A DNA stretch of 35,773 bases from a virus, in the IMG/VR virus record IMGVR_UViG_3300051226_000015, positions 1-35,773 of that record; one strand, 5' to 3'. Under the pieces are notes generated by a model. The model did no database searches and was not told where the DNA came from. It worked only from the letters and a program-made list of their open reading frames with translations. Both the position numbers and the translations under genes were made by a program. Shown piece after piece: positions 12,620-18,511 of the stretch. The first letter of the stretch is position 1; every line of letters begins with the position of its first letter.

Positions 12620-12955
12620 TCAGTTATTTGCATTATAAATGGCCTCAGAAGTAAGTAAATTAGTTTTAATTAAAATACTTAGCAATTCATCAACTTTTTT
12701 CTGGAGCTCTTTGATTTTATTATCCTTTTCTTCAAGCAATCTATTCATTTTTCTACGTTCAAGTGGAGAATATGGTGTTAATTCCACATTTGCAAGTTTT
12801 TCTATTTGCTGTCTGTTATATAATGGCTTTGGAGTCTTGCAACGTGTTAAAATTCCATCTTTAGTCCAATTGTCAACTGTTCTTTCATCCACCCTTAAAT
12901 ATTTTGCAACTTCTGATTTTGTCATTATTGGTGTTTCCATCAACTTAGTCTCCAT
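12620..12955 (-). CDS. small HTH plus coiled-coil regulator (paralogue C)
   Basis: 111 residues. An N-terminal excisionase/MerR-like HTH (MTKSEVAKYLRVDERTVDNW, then LTRCKTPKPLYNRQQIEKL) is followed by the motif YSPLERRKMN and a coiled coil (LLEEKDNKIKELQKKVDELL). The same order, HTH, then (H/Y)S(P/L)xE(F/R), then coiled coil, is found in the two genes further upstream in this operon. A second ATG at 12940 has a better ribosome site (GGAG, 9 bp) than the first at 12955, so five residues may be missing. Last gene of the leftward regulator operon. Confidence 0.8.
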   Translation of the reverse strand: METKLMETPIMTKSEVAKYLRVDERTVDNWTKDGILTRCKTPKPLYNRQQIEKLANVELTPYSPLERRKMNRLLEEKDNKIKELQKKVDELLSILIKTNLLTSEAIYNANN

Positions 12956-12958
12956 TTC

Positions 12959-13141
12959 TTATCTTGTAGCTTTAACTGTATTTCTCCTAATAAATTCTTC
13001 AATTTCACTTTCTGGTATTCTTTTACCCTTCTCTCCAACGCTTACATAGGTAAGTTTTTTTGTGATTGTAAGTTCGTATACCGCTCTTGGCGTTAAACTT
13101 AACAGTTCTGCTGCTTCTTTGATTCTTAAAAGTTTTTCCAT
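12959..13141 (-). CDS. excisionase-like HTH_17 protein
   Basis: 60 residues, nearly all one winged HTH: LLRIKEAAELLSLTPRAVYE, a wing (KLTYVSVGEKGKRIPESEI) and the closing helix EEFIRRNTVKATR. This is the typical excisionase/AlpA arrangement with a GKxxRIPESEIEEFIRR end. I use the ATG at 13141, preceded by GGGAG; an earlier ATG at 13153 adds four residues. Excisionases normally assist an integrase, but none is present here, so this copy more likely acts as a small transcription regulator or partner of the neighbouring HTH proteins. Confidence 0.85.
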   Translation of the reverse strand: MEKLLRIKEAAELLSLTPRAVYELTITKKLTYVSVGEKGKRIPESEIEEFIRRNTVKATR

Positions 13142-13182
13142 TATTGCTCCCATCCTTTACTTTAGTATTATAAACCACTTCA

Positions 13183-13500
13183 TTAGAGTTTCTTTTTAAT
13201 ATCTTCACTAATAGTGTTTGAAATTTTTGAATTTATTTCATACAACACACTTCGCAGCAAGTCACGTTCTTTTATTACTTCTTCGAGTTCGTGTTCTAAG
13301 CGTTTAAATTCTAATGGTGAGTGCTTGTCGAGCTTTGCACCTTCAAGTTCCATAATATATTGCAGGGTAAATCTAATTTCCCCAGGAACACCTTTACATG
13401 GCTTTATCAATCCTTGAGAAATATAGTCATTAATGCACCTTTCACTTTTCTGCCAACGTTGGCAAAGGTCTTTTTTAGTTAAAAGTCTTTCACTATCCAT
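13183..13500 (-). CDS. small HTH plus coiled-coil regulator (paralogue B)
   Basis: 105 residues, start 9 bp after AAGGA. LLTKKDLCQRWQKSERCIND is an HTH_17-type domain almost superimposable on paralogue A (LLTKKDLAARWQLTEQTINQ). It is followed by KPCKGVPGEIRFTLQYIMEL, then KHSPLEFKRLEHELEEV and the coiled coil IKERDLLRSVLYEINSKI. The end resembles that of the rightward protein at 15011 (EEVTKERDHLNSVLVEIKM), so a common oligomerisation module seems to be used on both sides of the switch. Function unknown; DNA binding is likely. Confidence 0.82.
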   Translation of the reverse strand: MDSERLLTKKDLCQRWQKSERCINDYISQGLIKPCKGVPGEIRFTLQYIMELEGAKLDKHSPLEFKRLEHELEEVIKERDLLRSVLYEINSKISNTISEDIKKKL

Positions 13501-13554
13501 ATTTATATTCCTTACATACTATATTACTAAAGCTCTCTATTTTAAATCGAACGG

Positions 13555-13896
13555 TTAATCAATTTTCTTTTGAGTCATCTTGTATCTGAATTTAGACATA
13601 GAGACATCCATTTCAGCCAATACATTTATTAAGTAGTCACGTTCGGCAGCGACTTCTTCTAGTTCATTTTTGGTTTTATTAAGTTTTTGTTCTATGTTCC
13701 TAAACTCTGTAAGTGAATATCTTTCAATTTCTGTTTGTTCTAGCTTCATAATATGTTGTAGATTAAATCTCACGCATGGAAGCCCTTTCACTGGTGTTAT
13801 CCTTTTTTCTTTAACATACTGATTTATTGTTTGCTCTGTTAACTGCCAACGTGCGGCTAGGTCTTTTTTGGTTAGGAGTTGTGCTTTTCCCTGCAT
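13555..13896 (-). CDS. small HTH plus coiled-coil regulator (paralogue A)
   Basis: The ATG at 13896 follows AAGGAAG with proper spacing; an ATG at 13920 would overlap the repressor gene and adds eight residues. The 113-residue protein has the HTH LLTKKDLAARWQLTEQTINQ, a linker (TPVKGLPCVRFNLQHIMKL), RYSLTEFRNIEQKL, and a coiled coil (ELEEVAAERDYLINVLAEM) ending SKFRYKMTQKKID. It is clearly paralogous to the next gene, at roughly one third identity by eye. It lies directly behind the CI-like repressor gene and would be made with it during maintenance. Confidence 0.82.
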   Translation of the reverse strand: MQGKAQLLTKKDLAARWQLTEQTINQYVKEKRITPVKGLPCVRFNLQHIMKLEQTEIERYSLTEFRNIEQKLNKTKNELEEVAAERDYLINVLAEMDVSMSKFRYKMTQKKID

Positions 13897-13909
13897 CTTA
13901 TCATCTTCC

Positions 13910-14371
13910 TTATTTATCATTAGTTGCTATGTCTTCCGGTTTTCCTGACTTTTTCAATGTTTCTTCAACTTGAAATTTAGTGAATTTGCCAACTATATCA
14001 TAAAGTTCATCCAGGCTTTTTTTATCCATTACATATATCTGGCCATTTTCTTTATTACATATGCGTACACATGTAATTTTATTTATTCCATCATCCAGTT
14101 TTTCCTTAGTGACTCTAAATCCTAATTCTTTTAGAAATTGAGCAAATGGTTCTTCAACTTCATTCATTTCTAAAGTAGAACCATCAATTAATTTAAAAAA
14201 TGAAATATCTAATTCTTTTGCTATTTTTTCAATCAATTCTATTGACGGAGCAATATTATCACTTTCGTATTTTCTAATAGTAATTTCCTTTTTACCAATA
14301 GCTTCTCCGAGTTTTGCTTGAGTTAATTTCTTTTCTTTTCTAAATCTTTTTATATTTTGTCCTAATGACAT
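13910..14371 (-). CDS. CI-like XRE repressor
   Basis: 153 residues, start after GGAGGTG on the minus strand. Residues 1-65 form a classical HTH_3 (IKRFRKEKKLTQAKLGEAIG, KKEITIRKYESDNIAPS, LIEKIAKELDI). The C-terminal part (residues 70-153) is not a LexA/S24 peptidase: no Ser-Lys pair is visible, so RecA-driven self-cleavage is not expected. It may bind a small antirepressor or another oligomerisation partner. Divergent from a Cro-like gene across the CGATACT operators, it is the probable repressor that keeps the element as a plasmid. Confidence 0.88.
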   Translation of the reverse strand: MSLGQNIKRFRKEKKLTQAKLGEAIGKKEITIRKYESDNIAPSIELIEKIAKELDISFFKLIDGSTLEMNEVEEPFAQFLKELGFRVTKEKLDDGINKITCVRICNKENGQIYVMDKKSLDELYDIVGKFTKFQVEETLKKSGKPEDIATNDK

Positions 14372-14402
14372 ATGAACACCTCCGTTAGTATAATACCATA
14401 AA

Positions 14403-14491
14403 CGATACTAAAAGTATATGTTTTTTAAAAAAATGCTTGACACCGATACTTTAAGTAACTATAATAAAAACATAGATATTTAAAGTATCGG
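14403..14491. promoter_or_regulatory. switch region: divergent promoters with repeated CGATACT operators
   Basis: Rightward promoter: TTGACA (14437-14442), 17 bp, TATAAT (14460-14465), full consensus. The operator CCGATACTTTAA (14443-14454) lies in its spacer, with the inverted copy TTAAAGTATCGG at 14480-14491 just past the start point. A third related site, CGATACTAAAAGTAT, is at 14403-14417 near the leftward repressor promoter. Three related sites between divergent repressor and Cro-like genes recall the lambda right operator. Confidence 0.85.
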
Positions 14492-14512
14492 TTTTTGAAA
14501 GGAGGTGGTATC

Positions 14513-14698
14513 ATGAATGTTAAGTTAAAAAGAATTTCAAAAGGAATGAAGCAACAGGATTTTGCAAAAGAATTAGGAATTTCAAAAGCTACTTTAATAA
14601 AAATTGAGAGAGGAAAATATGATTTAAGGCTCAGTTTAATGAAAAAAATATCAGAAATTTTAGGAGTATCAGTTCAGGAATTATTTTTTAATGAATAG
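14513..14698 (+). CDS. Cro-like XRE protein
   Basis: The ATG at 14513 follows a near-perfect ribosome site GAAAGGAGGTGG (14497-14508). The 61-residue product is a single HTH: LKRISKGMKQQDFAKELGIS, KATLIKIERGKYDLRLSLMK, ISEILGVSVQELFF. It is the first gene of the rightward transcript and faces the CI-like repressor, so it probably counteracts it at the CGATACT sites. It has no other domain. Next gene begins 12 bp after the stop. Confidence 0.9.
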   Translation: MNVKLKRISKGMKQQDFAKELGISKATLIKIERGKYDLRLSLMKKISEILGVSVQELFFNE

Positions 14699-14710
14699 GA
14701 GGATGTGAAA

Positions 14711-14977
14711 ATGATAGAAGGAAATATAGTAATTAAATTTAATTCTAAAAGCAACAAGACAAGCCATACAAAATTTATAGCAGATGTACATTATGATCCA
14801 TCAAACGAGAGTATAGGAATTGACAGTAAGTATTTTAATATGCTTGTTAGGATGAATACTGAAGATAAAAATATTGTACAAGCTGTTATAGATGCTCTGG
14901 CTGGGAATACAGATAATGAAGATATAGTATTTTTAATCAAAAGTGGCGTAGGTGTGCTAAAAGACACTAGACAATAA
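14711..14977 (+). CDS. unrecognised early protein, 88 residues
   Basis: The ATG at 14711 is 8 bp after AGGAGG; a GTG at 14705 overlaps the spacing and is less likely. Mixed strands at the start (GNIVIKFNSKSNKTSHTKFI, ADVHYDPSNESIGIDSKYF) and a helical end (QAVIDALAGN, DIVFLIKSGVGVL). No motif or membrane helix. Its place second in the early operon, right behind the Cro-like gene, suggests a takeover or replication-control function, with no further support. Confidence 0.75.
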   Translation: MIEGNIVIKFNSKSNKTSHTKFIADVHYDPSNESIGIDSKYFNMLVRMNTEDKNIVQAVIDALAGNTDNEDIVFLIKSGVGVLKDTRQ

Positions 14978-15010
14978 TTTTATATAATTGATGATGTGGG
15001 GGGGATTTGT

Positions 15011-15472
15011 ATGAATTCAGCATTAAAAATCAATGAAAATGAATCAATAAAATATGATGTAGAAGCAGAGATGGCACTAAACAATGCACCTGAAGAAGTA
15101 AAAAATGTATTTGAAGAATGTATGGCCATGGTAGAAAGAAGAACAAAAATTTATAAAAAGGCTGCCGAATTAATAAGGATTACCGGCAATATGGATGCGA
15201 TAATGGGTGATGAAATGGCAGTTTTAGAACAGGTATTTGATGATAAAGAAAGTAAATTAGCTGCTATTAATACTATTTATTCAATTGGCATGATAGATGG
15301 AAAAAGAGTTGCGAGAAACGAAAGAAAGATGAAAACTCAAAAGTATTATTCTTCAGAAATCGAAAAACTTAAGAGTGAGATTGAAGAGGTCACAAAGGAA
15401 AGGGATCATTTAAATAGCGTATTAGTTGAAATAAAAATGGTATCAGCAAAATATATGTATTGCCAGGTGTAA
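15011..15472 (+). CDS. early protein ending in the shared coiled-coil module
   Basis: The ATG at 15011 follows a G-rich ribosome site (GTGGGGGGGAT). The 153-residue protein is helical throughout: MALNNAPEEVKNVFEECMAM, a middle helix with GMIDGKRVARNERKM, and a C-terminal coiled coil EIEKLKSEIEEVTKERDHLN followed by SVLVEIKMVSAKYMY. That last segment closely matches the ends of paralogues A and B from the opposite operon (ELEEVAAERDYLINVLAEM and ELEEVIKERDLLRSVLYEI). It has no HTH. A plausible idea is hetero-oligomerisation with those DNA-binding proteins. Confidence 0.75.
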   Translation: MNSALKINENESIKYDVEAEMALNNAPEEVKNVFEECMAMVERRTKIYKKAAELIRITGNMDAIMGDEMAVLEQVFDDKESKLAAINTIYSIGMIDGKRVARNERKMKTQKYYSSEIEKLKSEIEEVTKERDHLNSVLVEIKMVSAKYMYCQV

Positions 15473-15527
15473 ATATATACTTAGAGTTAGAGTGGTATAT
15501 TTAAATAATTATAAGGAGGATCTATTT

Positions 15528-15857
15528 ATGACAGATACTATTTTATCAAACGAGGTCGTTAGAAACGCTATGAGAATGCAGTTTGAAAACATATCACAAC
15601 AAATAGGCAAAGCAAGATTACTAGAAGCTTGTGAAGAAGATATGGAAGTGTACAACGAAACACAAAAAAGATATAGTGAACTTTGGAATGAGTTAAGTGA
15701 TAAACTTCCAAAAGAATTATGGGAAAAGGTTTTTGAATTTGATTCAAAGTTAAATACAATAATGGCAATAACTCAGGAATTTTATTTTAGGCAAGGCATT
15801 AATACAGGATTAACAAAGTTGCAATTTTTAAGTGAAATGAGCGATGCAAATGTTTAA
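15528..15857 (+). CDS. unrecognised helical early protein, 109 residues
   Basis: The ATG at 15528 follows AAGGAGGA with 7-bp spacing; upstream in-frame codons from 15492 have no ribosome site. Fully helical, acidic, with aromatic helix faces (QKRYSELWNELSDKLPKELW and KVFEFDSKLNTIMAITQEFY) and an end FRQGINTGLTKLQFLSEM. The middle piece resembles short clostridial phage and mobile-element proteins of unknown function. It overlaps the next gene by 14 bp. Confidence 0.75.
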   Translation: MTDTILSNEVVRNAMRMQFENISQQIGKARLLEACEEDMEVYNETQKRYSELWNELSDKLPKELWEKVFEFDSKLNTIMAITQEFYFRQGINTGLTKLQFLSEMSDANV

Positions 15858-16098
15858 AATTATAAAAGGCACTAAAACTATAAATAAATCTAAATCATCA
15901 AAGGATGATAAGGGCGCCATATATACCAGAGCCTTTGAGAGAAACATGGCAAAATTAAAAAGTGAAGATTTATCTGAAGACAAATTAAATCTAATTACTA
16001 ATAGAGCAATATTCTATGGAGTTATGGAAGTTATATATAACAAGATACATATTACTAAAACGCTTAAAAAACAAATGCATATGCAAATTTTCTACTAG
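15844..16098 (+). CDS. unrecognised small basic protein, 84 residues
   Basis: Begins inside the previous gene (14-bp overlap) and so is probably translated by coupling; the ribosome site is weak. Basic N-terminus (IIKGTKTINKSKSSKDDKG), then helices (YTRAFERNMAKLKSEDLSED, LNLITNRAIFYGVMEVIYN) and a basic tail. No known motif. Possibly nucleic-acid binding because of its charge, but this is a guess. Confidence 0.65.
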   Translation: MQMFKIIKGTKTINKSKSSKDDKGAIYTRAFERNMAKLKSEDLSEDKLNLITNRAIFYGVMEVIYNKIHITKTLKKQMHMQIFY

Positions 16099-16112
16099 AC
16101 TTAAAGGATGCT

Positions 16113-16361
16113 ATGGCACTTCTAACGCCAAGGGAATTTACGAACATATTTCCAATTGAAAAAGTATATGATGGCGCAAAATATGAAACTAAAGATTATT
16201 TCTTTACTGTACAAGCTATAGAAAAAATAGGTTGGGATTCTGTAATAGACGATGATATAGTCGAATTTCTATGGGATTATACCAATATATATGTCTCGCT
16301 TTTCTTGGTAGAAATGCTAGGATGCACAAGCGACATCGAAATTCAAAAAGAGGTATTATAA
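16113..16361 (+). CDS. unrecognised small acidic protein, 82 residues
   Basis: ATG after AAAGGA. An N-terminal TPREFTNIFPIEKVYDGAKY segment, then aromatic and acidic helices (KDYFFTVQAIEKIGWDSVID, DDIVEFLWDYTNIYVSLFLV). Net charge strongly negative. Members of clostridial phage early regions have this general look, but I do not recognise a family. Separated by 30 bp from the next gene. Confidence 0.7.
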   Translation: MALLTPREFTNIFPIEKVYDGAKYETKDYFFTVQAIEKIGWDSVIDDDIVEFLWDYTNIYVSLFLVEMLGCTSDIEIQKEVL

Positions 16362-16391
16362 AATATTTTAAATATAATGGAGGAATTGAAA

Positions 16392-16847
16392 ATGGAAAAA
16401 GAATTTAAAACAAAGAAAGAAATTTTAGAAGGAATAGTAACTGATTTAGAGACATTTGAAAGTGTGTGGAATGATAATTTCAATCAAGAAATGCATGAAG
16501 ATGCCGGAAAAATTATTGAAAAGGTATGTAATTTAATTGGTAAATCAAAGATCATTAATGATAACCATTATAAAGTTTACGGTGAATTAGTAGAGTGTAT
16601 GGAATCTGCAGCCAAAGATGGAGAAATAGCAGAACTAAGCTTCCAAGGTGTAAACATTAGGTTTGATGCAATAAGCATTGATGACAATGGATCAGGTGAT
16701 GATGTTATTACGCTATATCGAGATGGCCTTAGTAATGAAAACTTTGAAAGAGAAGTTGCAAGATTACTTTTAAAAGGTGATTCAGAATATATAGTAGAAG
16801 AATCTAGTGGAAAAGGACTTTATCCGGAATTAATTGAAAAGCAATGA
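16392..16847 (+). CDS. unrecognised acidic early protein, 151 residues
   Basis: The ATG at 16392 is 8 bp after GGAGG; an ATG at 16377 lies before that site. Helical first half (KKEILEGIVTDLETFESVWN, GKIIEKVCNLIGKSKI), then a strand-rich part (IAELSFQGVNIRFDAISIDD, DDVITLYRDGL). Very acidic, soluble, no catalytic motif visible. The strand-rich second half could be a small beta domain. Next small gene overlaps through ATGA. Confidence 0.72.
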   Translation: MEKEFKTKKEILEGIVTDLETFESVWNDNFNQEMHEDAGKIIEKVCNLIGKSKIINDNHYKVYGELVECMESAAKDGEIAELSFQGVNIRFDAISIDDNGSGDDVITLYRDGLSNENFEREVARLLLKGDSEYIVEESSGKGLYPELIEKQ

Positions 16848-16972
16848 AGTTAGACATTTCGTATGGAGCTGGAGAATTTACAATCATAAAACAAGGGAAT
16901 ACGTGTGCAATTACATCTTTTAATTCAATAAAAAAATTTTTTCAAAAAAATTTTTTGCTGAAATTTCATTAA
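16844..16972 (+). CDS. possible 42-residue coupled peptide
   Basis: Starts in an ATGA overlap with the stop of the previous gene. Sequence begins MKLDISYGAGEFTIIKQ and continues as a plausible small beta structure before an AT-forced end (IKKFFQKNFLLKFH) where the DNA becomes A and T runs. Coupled starts of this kind are usually used, but composition near the end is driven by the A/T tract, which may instead act as the transcription terminator of the early operon. Confidence 0.4.
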   Translation: MKLDISYGAGEFTIIKQGNTCAITSFNSIKKFFQKNFLLKFH

Positions 16973-17116
16973 ATTTTTATCACTTTTTGTGTACATTTAT
17001 TATCAAATTGATGAAAAACTTTGCATTTTTGACTAGTTTTTAGGACATTTTTAAAAATGACAACTTGAATAGGTTATCACAATCAATATTACGTGTCAAG
17101 GTCATACTTTTTGTCC

Positions 17117-17125
17117 TGTGGATAA
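17117..17125 (-). promoter_or_regulatory. perfect DnaA box
   Basis: TGTGGATAA on the plus strand is the exact complement of the consensus DnaA box TTATCCACA. It is the only perfect copy I noticed in the window and lies in the noncoding region before the replication genes. Confidence 0.75.
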
Positions 17126-17200
17126 CTTCTGCAAGAGGCTTGATTATTAACATTGAAAGGCATATAATTGTAATTGTAATAGTTAATAAAAAGGAAAAAA

Positions 17201-17247
17201 GAGATAATTCATATGATTTGTATTACCAGTACAAATCGAATTATCTC
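17201..17247. repeat. long imperfect hairpin
   Basis: GAGATAATTC (17201-17210) pairs with GAATTATCTC (17238-17247), and GATTTGTA (17215-17222) with TACAAATC (17230-17237). The loop is TTACCAG and there is a 4-base ATAT bulge on one side: 18 bp of perfect pairing. It lies between the DnaA box and the AAAATCATG repeats and has A-rich DNA before and no T run after, so it is not a standard rightward terminator. Confidence 0.7.
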
Positions 17248-17337
17248 TCCACTTGGATTGTTGCTCTAAAAACATCCTATTGACATTCTAGCACGTAAAG
17301 GAAAAGGATACAACAAGAACTTTACATTTTGTAAAGT

Positions 17338-17446
17338 AAAATCATGCAAAATCATGCAATTTTATATCTAAATTATAGCATTTTACATGATTTTAACCAC
17401 AAATATAAGTAAAACTTAGTAATTTTACGTATTTATGATTTTACTT
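17338..17446. repeat. AAAATCATG repeats, two direct and two inverted
   Basis: AAAATCATGC is tandemly repeated at 17338-17347 and 17348-17357. Inverted copies CATGATTTT (17386-17394) and ATGATTTTACTT (17435-17446) follow. The last is the exact reverse complement of AAGTAAAATCAT at the left edge. Symmetrical sets like this are typical of initiator-binding arrays. Confidence 0.65.
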
Positions 17447-17532
17447 ATAGTGATCCGCCATTTGTTGTTTCTTATGGTATTGTTATACCCTTTGGTGCTA
17501 TATTATATTCAATAGGCAAAGTGCGTCATTAG

Positions 17533-17575
17533 AGAGAGTTTTCAGCAATCCAAGCTGGGGACTCTCTTTTTTATT
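17533..17575 (+). terminator. leader hairpin/attenuator before the replication operon
   Basis: AGAGAGT (17533-17539) pairs with ACTCTCT (17561-17567), inner CAGC with GCTG, then a TTTTTT run. With no gene just before it, it probably ends read-through or attenuates entry into the replication operon. Confidence 0.7.
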
Positions 17576-17609
17576 TTAACTTCTAATAAAATTGAAAGGA
17601 TGATGTTAA

Positions 17610-17750
17610 ATGACAGACGAAGCAAAAAGACTAAGAAACAACTACATGAGAAGTTGGAGAGCAAAGAATAAAGACAAGGTTAAGTCTCAGACAGAATTGT
17701 ATTGGGAGAGAAAAGCAAAGGAAGTTTCTGAAATACAAAAAGCAAATTAA
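17610..17750 (+). CDS. small basic phage protein, 46 residues
   Basis: ATG after GAAAGGATGATG. The peptide (MTDEAKRLRNNYMRSWRAKN and on to YWERKAKEVSE) is a well-spread short clostridial/Firmicute phage type rich in Arg, Lys and Trp, forming one basic helix. Its function is not known to me. It lies 15 bp before the DnaD-like gene in the same operon and may bind nucleic acid given its charge. Confidence 0.7.
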   Translation: MTDEAKRLRNNYMRSWRAKNKDKVKSQTELYWERKAKEVSEIQKAN

Positions 17751-17764
17751 GCAGGTGGTGCAAT

Positions 17765-18511
17765 GTGGAAGGATGGATAAAATTATATCGCAGCTTATCA
17801 GAGAGTGAAATTTGGTTAAAAGAGCCTTTTACCAAAGGACAAGCGTGGGTTGATTTGCTACTAAGAATTAATCACCAGGACAATAAAATAATGATTGGAA
17901 ATCAGATGATTAATATCTTAAAAGGTCAAACTTTATGGTCAGTTAAGGATATGGCAAACCGTTGGAAGTGGTCAAGACATAAGGTTCAATTATTTTTAGA
18001 AATGTTAAAAAAAGAACATCAAATAGACTATAAAAGTACAACAAAATACACCATTGTAACCGTTGTAAATTGGACATTGTATCAAAATGAATCTAAAAAA
18101 GGAACATCAAATATTAAAAATAAGGACATCAACGGGACATCAAAAGGACATCAAAAGGACACAAACAAGAATGATAAAGAATGTATAAATAATAATATAT
18201 CTTCATCAAACGATAAAGGTGATGCTGAATTAAATGCACAAATAGAAGAGCTTTGGAAACTGTACCCTAAGAAAAAAGGGAAAGGTGATGCAATTAAAAA
18301 GATACCTAAACTAATAAAAAAATATGGGTACGCGCAACTAAAGAGAACAATCGAAAGATATTCAAATGAGTGTAAAGGAAAGGATGATCAGTATATAAAG
18401 CACGGAAGTACATTTTTTAACGAAAGGAACGGATATATTGATTATTTAGATGAAAATTTTAAAATAAATTCATCGGTAGAAGATGAATCTAACCAATGGA
18501 GGCCTGACTAA
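17765..18511 (+). CDS. DnaD-like phage replisome organizer
   Basis: The GTG start at 17765 follows GCAGGTGGTG; no ATG fits. The 248-residue protein begins GWIKLYRSLSESEIWLKEPF with the winged-helix region QAWVDLLLRINHQ and KDMANRWKWSRHKVQLFLEM, the usual N-terminal domain of phage initiators that recruit the helicase. A low-complexity linker (about 110-155) leads to a small C-terminal domain (LWKLYPKKKGKGDAIKKIPK to GYAQLKRTIERY, then TFFNERNGYIDYL), common in phage replication proteins. Its likely target is the repeats at 17338-17446. It overlaps the helicase start by one base. Confidence 0.85.
   Translation: MEGWIKLYRSLSESEIWLKEPFTKGQAWVDLLLRINHQDNKIMIGNQMINILKGQTLWSVKDMANRWKWSRHKVQLFLEMLKKEHQIDYKSTTKYTIVTVVNWTLYQNESKKGTSNIKNKDINGTSKGHQKDTNKNDKECINNNISSSNDKGDAELNAQIEELWKLYPKKKGKGDAIKKIPKLIKKYGYAQLKRTIERYSNECKGKDDQYIKHGSTFFNERNGYIDYLDENFKINSSVEDESNQWRPD

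Larger units (their letters stand above)
16973..17609. other. noncoding region, candidate phage replication origin
   Basis: About 640 bp between the early genes and the replication genes. It contains a perfect DnaA box, a long imperfect hairpin (17201-17247), a CTTTAC-ATTTT-GTAAAG hairpin (17320-17336), AAAATCATG repeats in both orientations (17338-17446), and a leader hairpin before the next operon. Small frames here lack ribosome sites. DnaA box, AT-richness and iterons directly before DnaD-like and primase-helicase genes favour an origin. Confidence 0.65.

Noticed and set aside
12959-13141. Excisionase as evidence for chromosomal integration
   Set aside because: No tyrosine or large serine integrase and no attachment-site candidate beside one; ParA/ParB and circular ends favour plasmid maintenance.
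13023-13208. Leftward 61-residue frame overlapping two HTH genes
   Set aside because: It overlaps the excisionase-like gene in another frame and has no ribosome site; the HTH gene explains this interval.
17065-17283. Rightward 72-residue frame in the candidate origin
   Set aside because: No ribosome site; it spans the DnaA box and the long hairpin, and its composition is driven by the repeats.
17435-17515. Hydrophobic 26-residue peptide resembling a type I toxin
   Set aside because: No ribosome site; its ATG is part of the ATGATTTT repeat. No antisense RNA promoter seen nearby.
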